A DNA stretch of 51,702 nucleotides from the NCBI GenBank assembly GCA_051891195.1, contig JBJFEZ010000020.1, positions 1 to 51,702 of the forward strand, in the 5' to 3' direction. Both the position numbers and the translations under genes were made by a program. Position 1 is the stretch's first letter. Every line of letters begins with the position of its first letter. Of the stretch, positions 1 to 6,874 are shown one piece after another. The DNA comes from CAG-273 sp051891195. Lineage in GTDB: Bacteria > Bacillota > Clostridia > TANB77 > CAG-508. Under the pieces are notes generated by a model. That model saw only the letters and a program-made list of their open reading frames with translations, did no database searches and was not told the DNA's origin.

Positions 1-274
1 AACAGAATACGGAACAGAGAAGGCTTACTGGCTCGCTTCTCGCGGTGTCGTAGCTAATTCTGACTTTGCTGGCTTAGGCCCGGGAGCTGTTTACTCAGGA
101 GGTGGGATGACCTGTGCGGTTAGTTGCGACGGCGGCTTTGACTCTGACGGCGACTCTGACGTTGGCAGTTTGGCGGTGCGCCCCGTAGTTTGTCTAGACC
201 CTGCAGTCACAGTTGACCAAATACAAAAAATAGCAGACCAACCAGATTCTTGGGGAACTATAGAAGAAGAGTAG
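1..274 (+). CDS. DGR target protein, C-terminal end (5' truncated)
   Basis: The reading frame is open from the window edge (first full codon at base 2) to TAG at 272-274, giving about 90 C-terminal residues. It begins TEYGTEKAYWLASRGV and contains SLAVRPVV about 50 residues later. The YWLASR ... RPVV pattern is typical of the C-terminal, C-type-lectin/formylglycine-enzyme-like ligand-binding folds that Firmicutes DGRs diversify. Sixteen codons differ from the template repeat by adenine substitution, and every template residue at those sites is Asn, Asp or Glu; here they read F, G, Y, C, V or D. The segment is much more GC-rich than the surrounding genome. The N-terminus, and so the localisation of the protein, lies outside the window. 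The target role is strongly supported by the template copy downstream; the fold assignment is inference. Confidence 0.85.
   Translation, partial: TEYGTEKAYWLASRGVVANSDFAGLGPGAVYSGGGMTCAVSCDGGFDSDGDSDVGSLAVRPVVCLDPAVTVDQIQKIADQPDSWGTIEEE
30..188 (+). repeat. DGR variable repeat (VR)
   Basis: This 159-base segment aligns without gaps to 1194-1352. There are 22 mismatches and 21 fall where the template has A: 15 are A to G and 6 are A to T. The exception is base 76 (A here, T at 1240). The last ~23 bases (166-188) are identical in both copies and contain GGCG-GTG-CGCC (172-182), a short GC hairpin that could act as the initiation-of-mutagenic-homing site. Identity ends just after CCCCGTAG. Confidence 0.95.
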
Positions 275-293
275 AATTGTTGATAGGTATTTA

Positions 294-324
294 CCAAGAA
301 GGCCTTTGGTCTTCTTGGATGAAA
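294..324 (+). terminator. Hairpin after the DGR target gene
   Basis: CCAAGAAGGCC (294-304) pairs with GGTCTTCTTGG (308-318) through 11 base pairs including one G-U, with a three-base loop and a short T run starting near 324. It follows the target stop codon by 20 bases, so a transcription terminator is the simplest reading. Some DGRs need a hairpin downstream of the VR for homing, but this one is over 100 bases from the VR end. Confidence 0.6.
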
Positions 325-360
325 TTTTTTCAAAGTATAAAAATTATAAAAGGATAACAA

Positions 361-813
361 ATGGGAATTGTAAATATAGTAAAAAATATAAAACAAATTC
401 ACTCAAAAGACATTGTTTTAATTCGCATAGGTAAATTTTTTTATACATATGGGAAAGATGCATATATTTTATCATATTTGTTTCAATATAAATTAATGAA
501 TATTGAAGGTGAAAACGTATACTCTTGCGCTTTCCCTGCACAGTCTTTTTCAAAGGTAATTGCCCACATAGAAAATAAAAGAATAAATTATATAGTGGTA
601 GATAAAAGAAACAATTATGATATTGAAGAAAAATCTGACAATAAAAATTTAAATACATATGATGAACAGTTTGAAAAAGCAAAAAAATATGTGAACTTAA
701 AAATTAGAATAGAAAATATATCATATTATTTATTAAAACATATATACGATGAAAAGACTATACAAAAAATAAGTCAAATGGAAGAAATTATTAATGAAAC
801 AAGAAAAGTTTAA
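361..813 (+). CDS. MutS domain I-like DGR accessory protein (first copy)
   Basis: This 150-residue protein has an N-terminal half that resembles the mismatch-recognition domain I of MutS. It reads DIVLIRIGKFFYTYGKDA near residues 18-35, then FPAQSFSKVIAHI near 59-71, matching the spacing of the MutS segments LFYRMGDFYELFYDDA and PYHAVENYL. No ATPase domain is present. The C-terminal ~50 residues are a predicted Lys/Glu-rich helix. A second protein of the same type lies on the other strand of the locus (2526-2942). The ATG follows AAAGG by about 7 bases, and the last 20 bases overlap the Avd gene, so the two are probably translationally coupled. I recall MutS-like accessory genes being reported beside some DGR reverse transcriptases. 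The role in mutagenic homing is inferred from context. Confidence 0.7.
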   Translation: MGIVNIVKNIKQIHSKDIVLIRIGKFFYTYGKDAYILSYLFQYKLMNIEGENVYSCAFPAQSFSKVIAHIENKRINYIVVDKRNNYDIEEKSDNKNLNTYDEQFEKAKKYVNLKIRIENISYYLLKHIYDEKTIQKISQMEEIINETRKV

Positions 814-1144
814 AATTATACAATTTATTAGAGAATTTATTCTATATATAGATAACAATTTAGATAATTTCCCTAAAAAAGATATTGAACTAAAAAACAA
901 AATAAGAAATATAAGTTATGAATTACTGGAATTATCATATAAAGCTAATGTAACTTCTAACATAGAATATAAAAGAGACTTACTAGAAGAAATAATTGCA
1001 AAAATAAAAGTTATAGACTTTTTACTAAACCTATGTTATGAAAAACAAATTATAAACAGTAAAAGATATGTAAAATTTGGAGAAAAAATGGATGATATTT
1101 TAAAATATACATTGGGTTGGATAAAATCTATAAACCAAACTTAA
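794..1144 (+). CDS. avd: Avd-like DGR accessory protein
   Basis: This 116-residue, mostly alpha-helical, basic protein fits the accessory variability determinant family (four-helix bundle, related to the 23S rRNA intervening-sequence protein family). Diagnostic segments are NLDNFPKKDIELKNKIRN (near residues 22-39), the helix LLELSYKAN, and the C-terminal LGWIKS. In studied DGRs, Avd forms a pentamer that binds the reverse transcriptase and the template RNA and is required for mutagenic cDNA synthesis. The start ATG lies inside the preceding MutS-like gene (20-base overlap), and the template repeat begins 50 bases after the stop. This Avd-then-TR order is canonical. Family membership is strongly supported by motif, length and position. 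Confidence 0.85.
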   Translation: MKQEKFKIIQFIREFILYIDNNLDNFPKKDIELKNKIRNISYELLELSYKANVTSNIEYKRDLLEEIIAKIKVIDFLLNLCYEKQIINSKRYVKFGEKMDDILKYTLGWIKSINQT

Positions 1145-1193
1145 AGTGTGTAAAAAATTTTCCCTCACATTATTCATAGGGCTTAGTTGTATA

Positions 1194-1352
1194 GGCTCGC
1201 TTCTCGCGGTGTCGTAGCTAATTCTGACAATGCTAACTTTGGCCCGGGAGCTGTTAACTCAGAAGATGGGATGACCAATGCGAATAGTTGCAACAACGAC
1301 TTTAACTCTAACGGCAACTCTAACGATGACAGTTTGGCGGTGCGCCCCGTAG
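1194..1352 (+). repeat. DGR template repeat (TR)
   Basis: This is the template partner of the VR at 30-188. It is rich in AAC/AAT codons in the target frame, so A-directed mutagenesis can sample many residues without producing stops. The template is read on the plus strand, because the substitutions fall at plus-strand adenines. A 75-codon open frame (1187-1414) spans it, but this is best explained by its descent from coding sequence; the TR is expected to work as RNA. Transcription could continue from avd and end at the hairpin at 1514-1537. Confidence 0.95.
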
Positions 1353-1513
1353 CTTCTATAAACTGTGGTTATGTAATTATAAATTGCATAAGAGATAATA
1401 TAGAAACAAACTAATGTCCTTTTGCTAAAAAGCAATAAACAAAAATAGATAAATTTATTTGTTAGTAATAAATTTAAAATTTGTGAAAGGGAGTAAATTT
1501 TAGAACTATTTTT

Positions 1514-1537
1514 AAGTAGCTAATTGCTACTTTTTTT
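1514..1537 (+). terminator. Terminator after the TR transcript
   Basis: AAGTAGC (1514-1520), loop TAATT and GCTACTT (1526-1532) form a short hairpin followed by an uninterrupted T run to 1537. It would end plus-strand transcription through avd and the TR. The reverse transcriptase gene ends at 1536 on the other strand, so the hairpin sits exactly at the convergent junction. Confidence 0.75.
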
Positions 1538-2513
1538 AATTATTTATAAATTTATTTAAACTTTGTTGGACTTTAGAAGGACATAAATGTTTATAACACG
1601 CCATACTACTTAAAATGCTACATAAATTTATATAACCACTTTTATATTGAAAAAGTTTTTTATTTAGTTTTCTACTAACATTACGGTATCTAACATATTT
1701 TCCTTTTTTATTTCTTCCTAAAAAAGTAAAATTATTATTACTAGTATAAATTCTGCTTTTAGAGTTTAGTGTTAATTTTTCTTTACTTAAAAATTTTTGA
1801 ATTTCTAGTAAACAATATTTTAAATATGATTTTGATTGATGAAACAATAAAAAATCATCTTGATATCTAACATAATATTTAATTTTTAATTGTTCTTTAA
1901 CAAAATGGTCAAAATCATTTAAATAAAAAATGGCTAATACTTGACTTGTCATATTGCCAATACTTAAGCCTGCTTCATCACTATCTATAATAGAAAAAAC
2001 AATATTTAGAGCATCTTTGTCTTTTATTTTTCTCTTTAATTTTTGCTTTAAGATATTATGATCAATACTAGCAAAAAATTTGCTTATATCACATTTTAAA
2101 ATATAATACTTTTCATATTTTGTTCTACATATCTTATGATAGTTTGTAGCCAACTCTACTCCCTTTTTTGTTCCCATATTTTTTCTGCTTGCAACATTTA
2201 CATCTACTAAGCAAGGCAACAAAGCTGGATACAAAATATGTCTACTAACTAAATGATTAATAATTTTATCATGCATAGTTTGGCTAACAATACGCCTTTG
2301 CTTAGGCTCATAAATAGTAAAAACATTATAAGGTCCAACAACATAATTTTTATTTTTTAAAGTAGAATAAACCCTAGAAACATAAATACATTTATATTCT
2401 CTATAATTACGTACTTTTCTTTTATTTCTGGTATTTTTACAAATTTCATCAAATGCATCAAATATATTTTCAAGACAATAAATATTTTCATATAGATTAC
2501 TTTTTCTTTTCAT
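1536..2513 (-). CDS. DGR-type reverse transcriptase
   Basis: This 325-residue protein has the full palm/finger motif set. CDISKFF (141-147) supplies the first catalytic Asp and YQDD (217-220) the catalytic pair. IGNMTSQ (185-191) carries the [IV]GxxxSQ form characteristic of DGR enzymes, where group II intron and retron enzymes usually have QGxxxSP. The motif after YQDD (LNSKSRIY ... FLGR) is also intact, and there is no maturase or endonuclease domain. It would copy TR RNA into adenine-mutagenised cDNA. The gene is 12 bases downstream of the second MutS-like gene and probably shares its transcript. It runs against the TR, whereas most DGRs keep TR and RT in one direction. The start ATG has only a weak GGTGA-type ribosome site, which suits translation coupled to its neighbour. 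Confidence 0.92.
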   Translation of the reverse strand: MKRKSNLYENIYCLENIFDAFDEICKNTRNKRKVRNYREYKCIYVSRVYSTLKNKNYVVGPYNVFTIYEPKQRRIVSQTMHDKIINHLVSRHILYPALLPCLVDVNVASRKNMGTKKGVELATNYHKICRTKYEKYYILKCDISKFFASIDHNILKQKLKRKIKDKDALNIVFSIIDSDEAGLSIGNMTSQVLAIFYLNDFDHFVKEQLKIKYYVRYQDDFLLFHQSKSYLKYCLLEIQKFLSKEKLTLNSKSRIYTSNNNFTFLGRNKKGKYVRYRNVSRKLNKKLFQYKSGYINLCSILSSMACYKHLCPSKVQQSLNKFINN

Positions 2514-2525
2514 TTTATCACCACT

Positions 2526-2942
2526 TTAGTTAATAATTTTATATAATTTCTGTTGTATTGTATATAAAAACTCATATGCTTGGCTAATAGAAAGATCATT
2601 AATATTTGTTTTTAAAATTTTGTCAACAATACATTTTAAGTCCTCGTTGTGAATATAGTCATTAGATGTCAAAGAACCGTCATTTTCTAAAGAGACAATT
2701 TCAATATTATAAGGGGTATCTTTTAAAAGATTTAAATATTTTTGCAAAGAGTTTATAGGAAATCCACACTTTACTATGGTTTCATTTAAATTTCCTAATT
2801 TTAAATTTAAATAATTAGACATAACTTTAGCATCATTATCAATAAAAATAAAAAATAGTCCTACTTTAAATAGATAAAATGTGTTTGGTTTATAATTAGA
2901 ACTGCTCTTTAACTCTTGATATTTTTTATATATTTTACTCAT
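2526..2942 (-). CDS. MutS domain I-like DGR accessory protein (second copy)
   Basis: This 138-residue protein shows the MutS domain I signature more clearly than its paralogue at 361-813. It has FYLFKVGLFFIFIDNDAK, then CGFPINSLQKYLNLL, then NIEIVSL, parallel to the MutS order of a DFYE-type strand, a PYHAVENYL helix and an edge strand. The MutS clamp and ATPase domains are absent. The start chosen is the ATG at 2942, which has GGAGG 6-7 bases upstream; a longer reading would use the ribosome site itself as codons. It lies directly upstream of the reverse transcriptase on the same strand. Its divergence from the first copy suggests distinct roles rather than recent duplication. Binding of mismatched or structured nucleic acid is a plausible but untested function. 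Confidence 0.72.
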   Translation of the reverse strand: MSKIYKKYQELKSSSNYKPNTFYLFKVGLFFIFIDNDAKVMSNYLNLKLGNLNETIVKCGFPINSLQKYLNLLKDTPYNIEIVSLENDGSLTSNDYIHNEDLKCIVDKILKTNINDLSISQAYEFLYTIQQKLYKIIN

Positions 2943-3035
2943 ATGTACCTCCATTTTTTATTATAAAAAATTTTGAAAAGATTCTGTAAACATTGATACA
3001 AGCTTTAATAAATTTATATATTTTACATATATTGG

Positions 3036-3106
3036 TATACTATATGTAAGTATACTATACTAAAAAACAACTGTCAAGAGATAATCTTATATGTTAATAT
3101 ACTATA
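3036..3106. promoter_or_regulatory. Three TATACTATA repeats in the divergent control region
   Basis: TATACTATA occurs at 3036-3044, 3051-3059 and 3098-3106, between the minus-strand MutS-like/RT genes and the plus-strand XRE gene. The first two are one and a half helical turns apart (15 bases). They could be operators for the adjacent XRE regulator, or overlapping -10 elements; the sequence alone does not distinguish these. Confidence 0.45.
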
Positions 3107-3160
3107 TATATGTATAGCAAATACAATAAAAAATAAGTATCTTACAATGTGGAGGAAATT

Positions 3161-3388
3161 ATGAAAAATTTTGGAAGAGTAGATATGACTTTAGATGAAT
3201 ATTTAAAAAAACATAAGATAAGTAAGTCTAGTTTAACAAGAAAAACAGAATTGCAGTATAGCCAAATTTTAAGGTATTGTAGAAATGAAGCTCAAAAAAT
3301 AGATTTATCAATATTAGCTAAACTATGTACGGTTTTAGAATGTGACATAACCGACATATTAAAATTAACAAGAGGGAAACTAGAATAA
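3161..3388 (+). CDS. Small XRE-family helix-turn-helix regulator
   Basis: The 75-residue protein is essentially one Cro/C1-type DNA-binding domain. LDEYLKKHKISKSSLTRKT forms helices 1-2, LQYSQILRYCRN fits the recognition helix, and LSILAKLCTVLECDITDILK closes the domain. This short form (Xre/HTH_26-like) is common as an autoregulator of mobile or accessory loci. The ATG at 3161 has GGAGG five bases upstream; an upstream GTG at 3149 would place the ribosome site inside the gene. It is divergent from the MutS-like/RT genes, with three TATACTATA repeats between, so control of the reverse-transcriptase transcript is a reasonable hypothesis. A hairpin terminator follows. Confidence 0.85.
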   Translation: MKNFGRVDMTLDEYLKKHKISKSSLTRKTELQYSQILRYCRNEAQKIDLSILAKLCTVLECDITDILKLTRGKLE

Positions 3389-3400
3389 TTTTTATCAAAT

Positions 3401-3431
3401 ATAGCAGGAGTTTAATCAACTGCTATTTTTA
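3401..3431 (+). terminator. Terminator after the XRE gene
   Basis: ATAGCAG (3401-3407) pairs with CTGCTAT (3420-3426), followed by TTTTTATTT. It separates the DGR-linked region from trpS. Confidence 0.75.
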
Positions 3432-3453
3432 TTTCATTTTTAGTATAGAAATA

Positions 3454-3482
3454 TTGTAAAATTTGTAAAAATCAAGTATAAT
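3454..3482 (+). promoter_or_regulatory. Promoter of trpS
   Basis: TTGTAA (3454-3459) and TATAAT (3477-3482) are 17 bases apart. The initiation site would lie near 3489, about 30 bases upstream of the trpS start. No T-box or other leader is present, unlike ileS. Confidence 0.7.
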
Positions 3483-3519
3483 AGATAATGTATTTTAATG
3501 TAAAGGGAATGATTTATAA

Positions 3520-4536
3520 ATGGAAGAAAATAAAAAACGTATGCTAACAGGGGATAGACCTACAGGAAGACTACATATTGGTCATTATTTTGGATCTTTA
3601 AAAACAAGAGTAGAAATGCAAAATAGTGGCAAGTATGACCCATATATTTTAATTGCAGATGTTCAAGCATTAACAGATAATTTTACAAACCCAGAAAAAG
3701 TAAGGGAAAATGTAAAACAGGTTATATTAGACTATTTATCTGTAGGAATTGACCCTGAAAAAACAACCATATATATTCAGTCAATGGTACCAGAAACAGC
3801 TGAACTAACAGTATTTTATTCAAATTTGGTAACTATTGCAAGACTAGAAAGAAACCCAACTGTAAAAACAGAAATAGCTCAAAAAAAAGAAGTGTTTGGA
3901 GAAAGTGTTACATATGGTTTTTTGGGATACCCAGTAAGCCAAGCAGCAGATATTACAGTAGTAGATGGTGCCTATGTACCTGTTGGGGAAGACCAATTAC
4001 CTTTAATAGAACAATGCAGAGAAATAGTAAGAAAATTTAATAGTATATATGGAGAAGTATTAACAGAACCTGAACCTGTACTTTCAACAACAAAAAGAAT
4101 TAAAGGATTAGACGGGAATGATAAAATGGGCAAATCTTTAGGAAATGCTATTTATTTATCAGATACTGAAGAAGAAATAAATAAAAAGGTAATGAGCGCA
4201 GTAACAGACCCATCTAGAATAAAAAAGGACGACTTAGGAAATCCTGAAGTTTGTATGGTTGCATATTATCACAATTTATTTAGCAAAGAGGACGAAGTAA
4301 AAACAGTTTGCGAAGAATGCAAAGCAGGCAAAAGGGGCTGTGTTGCTTGTAAAAAACAATTAGCATATAACATAAATGAATTTTTAAACCCAATACGTGA
4401 AAAAAGAAAATATTATGAAGAAAGACCTGAACTAGTAGAAAATATACTAAAAGAGGGAACTGAAAAAACTAGAAAAACAGCTAAAGAAACTATGAAAAAA
4501 GTAAAAAAAGCAATGAAACTAGATTATTTTGAATAG
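3520..4536 (+). CDS. trpS: Tryptophan--tRNA ligase
   Basis: This class I aminoacyl-tRNA synthetase of 338 residues charges tRNA-Trp with tryptophan in the cytoplasm. The HIGH signature is HIGH at 19-22 and the KMSKS loop reads KMGKS at 202-206. The C-terminal region has a CxxC ... CxxC arrangement (VCEECKAGKRGCVACKK) followed by LNPIREKRKYYEE, as in many clostridial TrpRS proteins of this length. The ATG follows AAAGGG by about 12 bases. It has its own promoter and is followed 14 bases later by an unrecognised gene and then obgE, a probable operon. Confidence 0.95.
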   Translation: MEENKKRMLTGDRPTGRLHIGHYFGSLKTRVEMQNSGKYDPYILIADVQALTDNFTNPEKVRENVKQVILDYLSVGIDPEKTTIYIQSMVPETAELTVFYSNLVTIARLERNPTVKTEIAQKKEVFGESVTYGFLGYPVSQAADITVVDGAYVPVGEDQLPLIEQCREIVRKFNSIYGEVLTEPEPVLSTTKRIKGLDGNDKMGKSLGNAIYLSDTEEEINKKVMSAVTDPSRIKKDDLGNPEVCMVAYYHNLFSKEDEVKTVCEECKAGKRGCVACKKQLAYNINEFLNPIREKRKYYEERPELVENILKEGTEKTRKTAKETMKKVKKAMKLDYFE

Positions 4537-4550
4537 AGGTAAAACACATT

Positions 4551-5135
4551 ATGGGACTATTTAATAAACAGAAGAAGGAAGTTAAAAAGCCAGAAATAAA
4601 AGAATATAAAGCACTATCAACAGATGGTTTATCAACTATTTTTATGTTTGATATAAATACTTCAACTATAGTGCAATATAATAATGATGAAAAAACAAGA
4701 TTAGTTAGAGCTAGAATAGCAAAATATAAATCAAAAAGAAATACAATAAATGAAAAAAATGCAGATCATATTGCTTTTGAAATACAAGAAAAACAAGAAC
4801 TAACCCCAGAAATAATGCAAGCAGCAATTTTAGAGTATGACGAACAAAGTCAAATTGCCAAATACCAAAATATTTATTATTTGGGTAGATGTATACAAAG
4901 CAAATATGGATATTACTTTTCAGAAATGAGCAAGGACATAGAAGATATTATTACAAATATGATAAAAGAAGAAGAAAAAGCAAATAGACAGGGAATTATA
5001 TCTAAAAGCATAACAAGATCTAAAGAAAGTAATTATAGAAATTCTCTAGAAGTAAAAAACAATGCACAACAATTAAAAAGAGAGAATTTTGCTCAAAGAA
5101 CAAGAACTCAAACTCAACAAGGCTTAGAAAGATAA
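4551..5135 (+). CDS. Unknown protein between trpS and obgE
   Basis: I do not recognise this 194-residue protein. It begins MGLFNKQKKEVKKPEIKEYK, has no signal peptide or membrane segment, and is rich in Lys, Glu and Gln. The centre (residues 20-110) alternates short strands and helices (STIFMFDINTSTIVQYNN; LVRARIAKYKSKRN). The last 50 residues are a charged, Gln/Arg-rich and probably disordered tail (QRTRTQTQQGLER). Start and spacing (14 bases after trpS, AGAGG ribosome site; 25 bases before obgE) fit an operon. A cytoplasmic role, possibly linked to translation or ribosome assembly, is only guilt by association. Confidence 0.75.
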   Translation: MGLFNKQKKEVKKPEIKEYKALSTDGLSTIFMFDINTSTIVQYNNDEKTRLVRARIAKYKSKRNTINEKNADHIAFEIQEKQELTPEIMQAAILEYDEQSQIAKYQNIYYLGRCIQSKYGYYFSEMSKDIEDIITNMIKEEEKANRQGIISKSITRSKESNYRNSLEVKNNAQQLKRENFAQRTRTQTQQGLER

Positions 5136-5160
5136 TAAAAACACAAAGAAGGAGAAAAAT

Positions 5161-6435
5161 ATGTTTACTGACTATGTAAAAATAATTGCAAAAGCAGGAA
5201 ATGGCGGAGATGGCGCCGTTTCTTTTCGTAGAGAAAAATATGTAGCAGCAGGTGGACCAGACGGTGGAGACGGTGGAAGAGGAGGAAATGTATACTTTGA
5301 AGTAGACCCAGATACCAATACATTAATTGACTTTCGTTATCAAAAAAAGTTTAAAGCCGAAAATGGAAAAAATGGAGAAGGAGCCAATAGATACGGTAAA
5401 AGCGGAGAAGACCTAGTAATAAAAGTACCTCTTGGAACAATAATAAAAGATGCACAAACTGGAAAAGTACTTGCAGATTTATCTGAAAAAGGTCAAAAAG
5501 AGCTCATTTTAGAAGGTGGAAGAGGAGGAAAAGGTAACTCGCACTTTGCAACATCTACAAGACAAGCACCACGTTTTTCACAAGAAGGGGAAAAACGTGA
5601 AGAAAAAGAACTAATATTAGAATTAAAATTGTTAGCAGATGTTGGATTACTTGGGTTCCCAAATGTAGGAAAATCCACATTATTATCAGTGGTAACAGAT
5701 GCAACCCCTAAAATAGCAGATTATCACTTTACTACATTAGAGCCAAACTTAGGAGTTGTAAAAAGTGAATATGGAGATAGTTTTGTAATTGCAGACATAC
5801 CAGGAATTATAGAGGGAGCTAGTCAAGGAGTTGGTTTAGGAATTCAATTTTTACGTCATATAGAAAGAACAAGACTATTACTTCATATTATAGATGTTTC
5901 TGGAGTAGAAGGAAGAAACCCTGTAAAAGACTTTGAAATAATAAATGAAGAACTAAAAAAATACAGTAAAAAATTAAGTACAAGGAAACAAATTATAGTA
6001 GCAAACAAAATAGATAGTATGCAAGATGAAAACTTATATTTAGAATTAGAAAAAATGGCAAAACAAAAGGGGTTAGAAATATATAAAATATCAGCTGCCA
6101 CAAAACAAGGCGTAAAAGAACTATTAGCAAGAGTATCAGAAGTTTTAAAAACATTACCAAAAGAAGACTTAATAGAAGTAGAAGAAATTAAAAAGGTTTA
6201 TACTTTAGAAGAAAAAGAAGATGTTATAGTAAAAAAAGAAAATGGTGTATTTATTGTTTCTGGTTCAGTAGTTGAAAAACTAATGAGAACTATAAATTTA
6301 GAAGATAATGAATCATTACACTATTTTCATAGAAGATTAAATGAACTAGGAATAAATGAAAAACTAAAAGAACTAGGAATTAGAGATGGAGATTATGTTC
6401 AAATTTCAGACTATGAACTAGAATGGGAAGATTAA
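5161..6435 (+). CDS. obgE: Obg family GTPase
   Basis: This 424-residue protein has the three-part Obg architecture. The Gly-rich Obg fold occupies residues 1-158 (GGPDGGDGGRGG near 31-42). The GTPase domain carries GFPNVGKS (165-172), the switch region with TTLEPNLG, DIPG (212-215) and NKID. The C-terminal OCT domain (about 345-424) ends DYVQISDYELEWED. Obg proteins associate with the 50S subunit and link ribosome assembly to (p)ppGpp and, in spore formers, to sporulation control. All nucleotide-binding motifs are intact. AAGGAG lies six bases before the ATG. It appears to be the last gene of the trpS transcript. Confidence 0.96.
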   Translation: MFTDYVKIIAKAGNGGDGAVSFRREKYVAAGGPDGGDGGRGGNVYFEVDPDTNTLIDFRYQKKFKAENGKNGEGANRYGKSGEDLVIKVPLGTIIKDAQTGKVLADLSEKGQKELILEGGRGGKGNSHFATSTRQAPRFSQEGEKREEKELILELKLLADVGLLGFPNVGKSTLLSVVTDATPKIADYHFTTLEPNLGVVKSEYGDSFVIADIPGIIEGASQGVGLGIQFLRHIERTRLLLHIIDVSGVEGRNPVKDFEIINEELKKYSKKLSTRKQIIVANKIDSMQDENLYLELEKMAKQKGLEIYKISAATKQGVKELLARVSEVLKTLPKEDLIEVEEIKKVYTLEEKEDVIVKKENGVFIVSGSVVEKLMRTINLEDNESLHYFHRRLNELGINEKLKELGIRDGDYVQISDYELEWED

Positions 6436-6509
6436 AATTTTCATTTGATTTTCTTACGTTTACTACTTGAAAAACAAAATAAAATATGATAAACTAAAAA
6501 AGTATATTT

Positions 6510-6766
6510 TAAAAGCAACCAAAAAGGACAACACAATTTTGAAAAAAGGCTTACAGAGAGCTAAACAGTTGGTGAAAGTTTAGTAGCAACTTAACAATAT
6601 TGTTATCACCTTTTAGCTGTTTCTTTGAAACAATAGTAAAAGAAAACGTATTCCTGCGTTAAAGGTTAAAAAGAGAAAAGAAAAAATAAAATTCTTTTAA
6701 ATTAGGTGGTACCGCGGAAAACAAAGCCATTTCGTCCTAAAACATATTGGATGAAATGGCTTTTTT
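6510..6766 (+). ncRNA. T-box leader of ileS
   Basis: The conserved T-box sequence AGGTGGTACCGCG is at 6704-6716. A terminator hairpin follows: AAGCCATTTCGTCC (6724-6737) with GGATGAAATGGCTT (6749-6762), then Ts to 6766. Upstream, AGAGAGC and TTGGTGAAAG fit the conserved Stem I elements. ATC at 6605-6607, followed by ACC, is a plausible isoleucine specifier codon. The 5' limit is approximate. Uncharged tRNA-Ile would stabilise the antiterminator and switch on ileS. Together with the next hairpin this accounts for the 439-base gap between obgE and ileS. Confidence 0.92.
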
Positions 6767-6851
6767 GTGTCAATGGGGATGTAAGTTTTTGACACAGAAA
6801 GAAATATTAATAAAAACAGTTTGTGTCAAAAACTTAGTCTCCATTGATACA
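6766..6851. repeat. Long inverted repeat between the T-box terminator and ileS
   Basis: The left arm 6766-6796 (TGTGTCAATGGGG ... TTTTTGACACA) is nearly the reverse complement of the right arm 6822-6851, with a single bulge and two or three mismatches. The AT-rich loop is 25 bases. The left arm starts in the last T of the T-box terminator and the right arm ends shortly before the ileS ribosome site. It is not part of a standard T-box, and I see no second copy in the window. Confidence 0.8.
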
Positions 6852-6874
6852 AAGTTTAAGAGGGGGAAAATAAA

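Noticed and set aside
361..1144. A phage origin for the DGR
   Set aside because: No phage structural, integrase or lysis gene is visible, and housekeeping genes follow directly.
1187..1414. 75-codon open frame spanning the template repeat
   Set aside because: It starts with TTG without a ribosome site and exists because the TR is a copy of coding sequence; the TR function explains it.
3036..3106. CRISPR array
   Set aside because: Three nine-base repeats with irregular spacing; too short for CRISPR repeats and no cas gene nearby.
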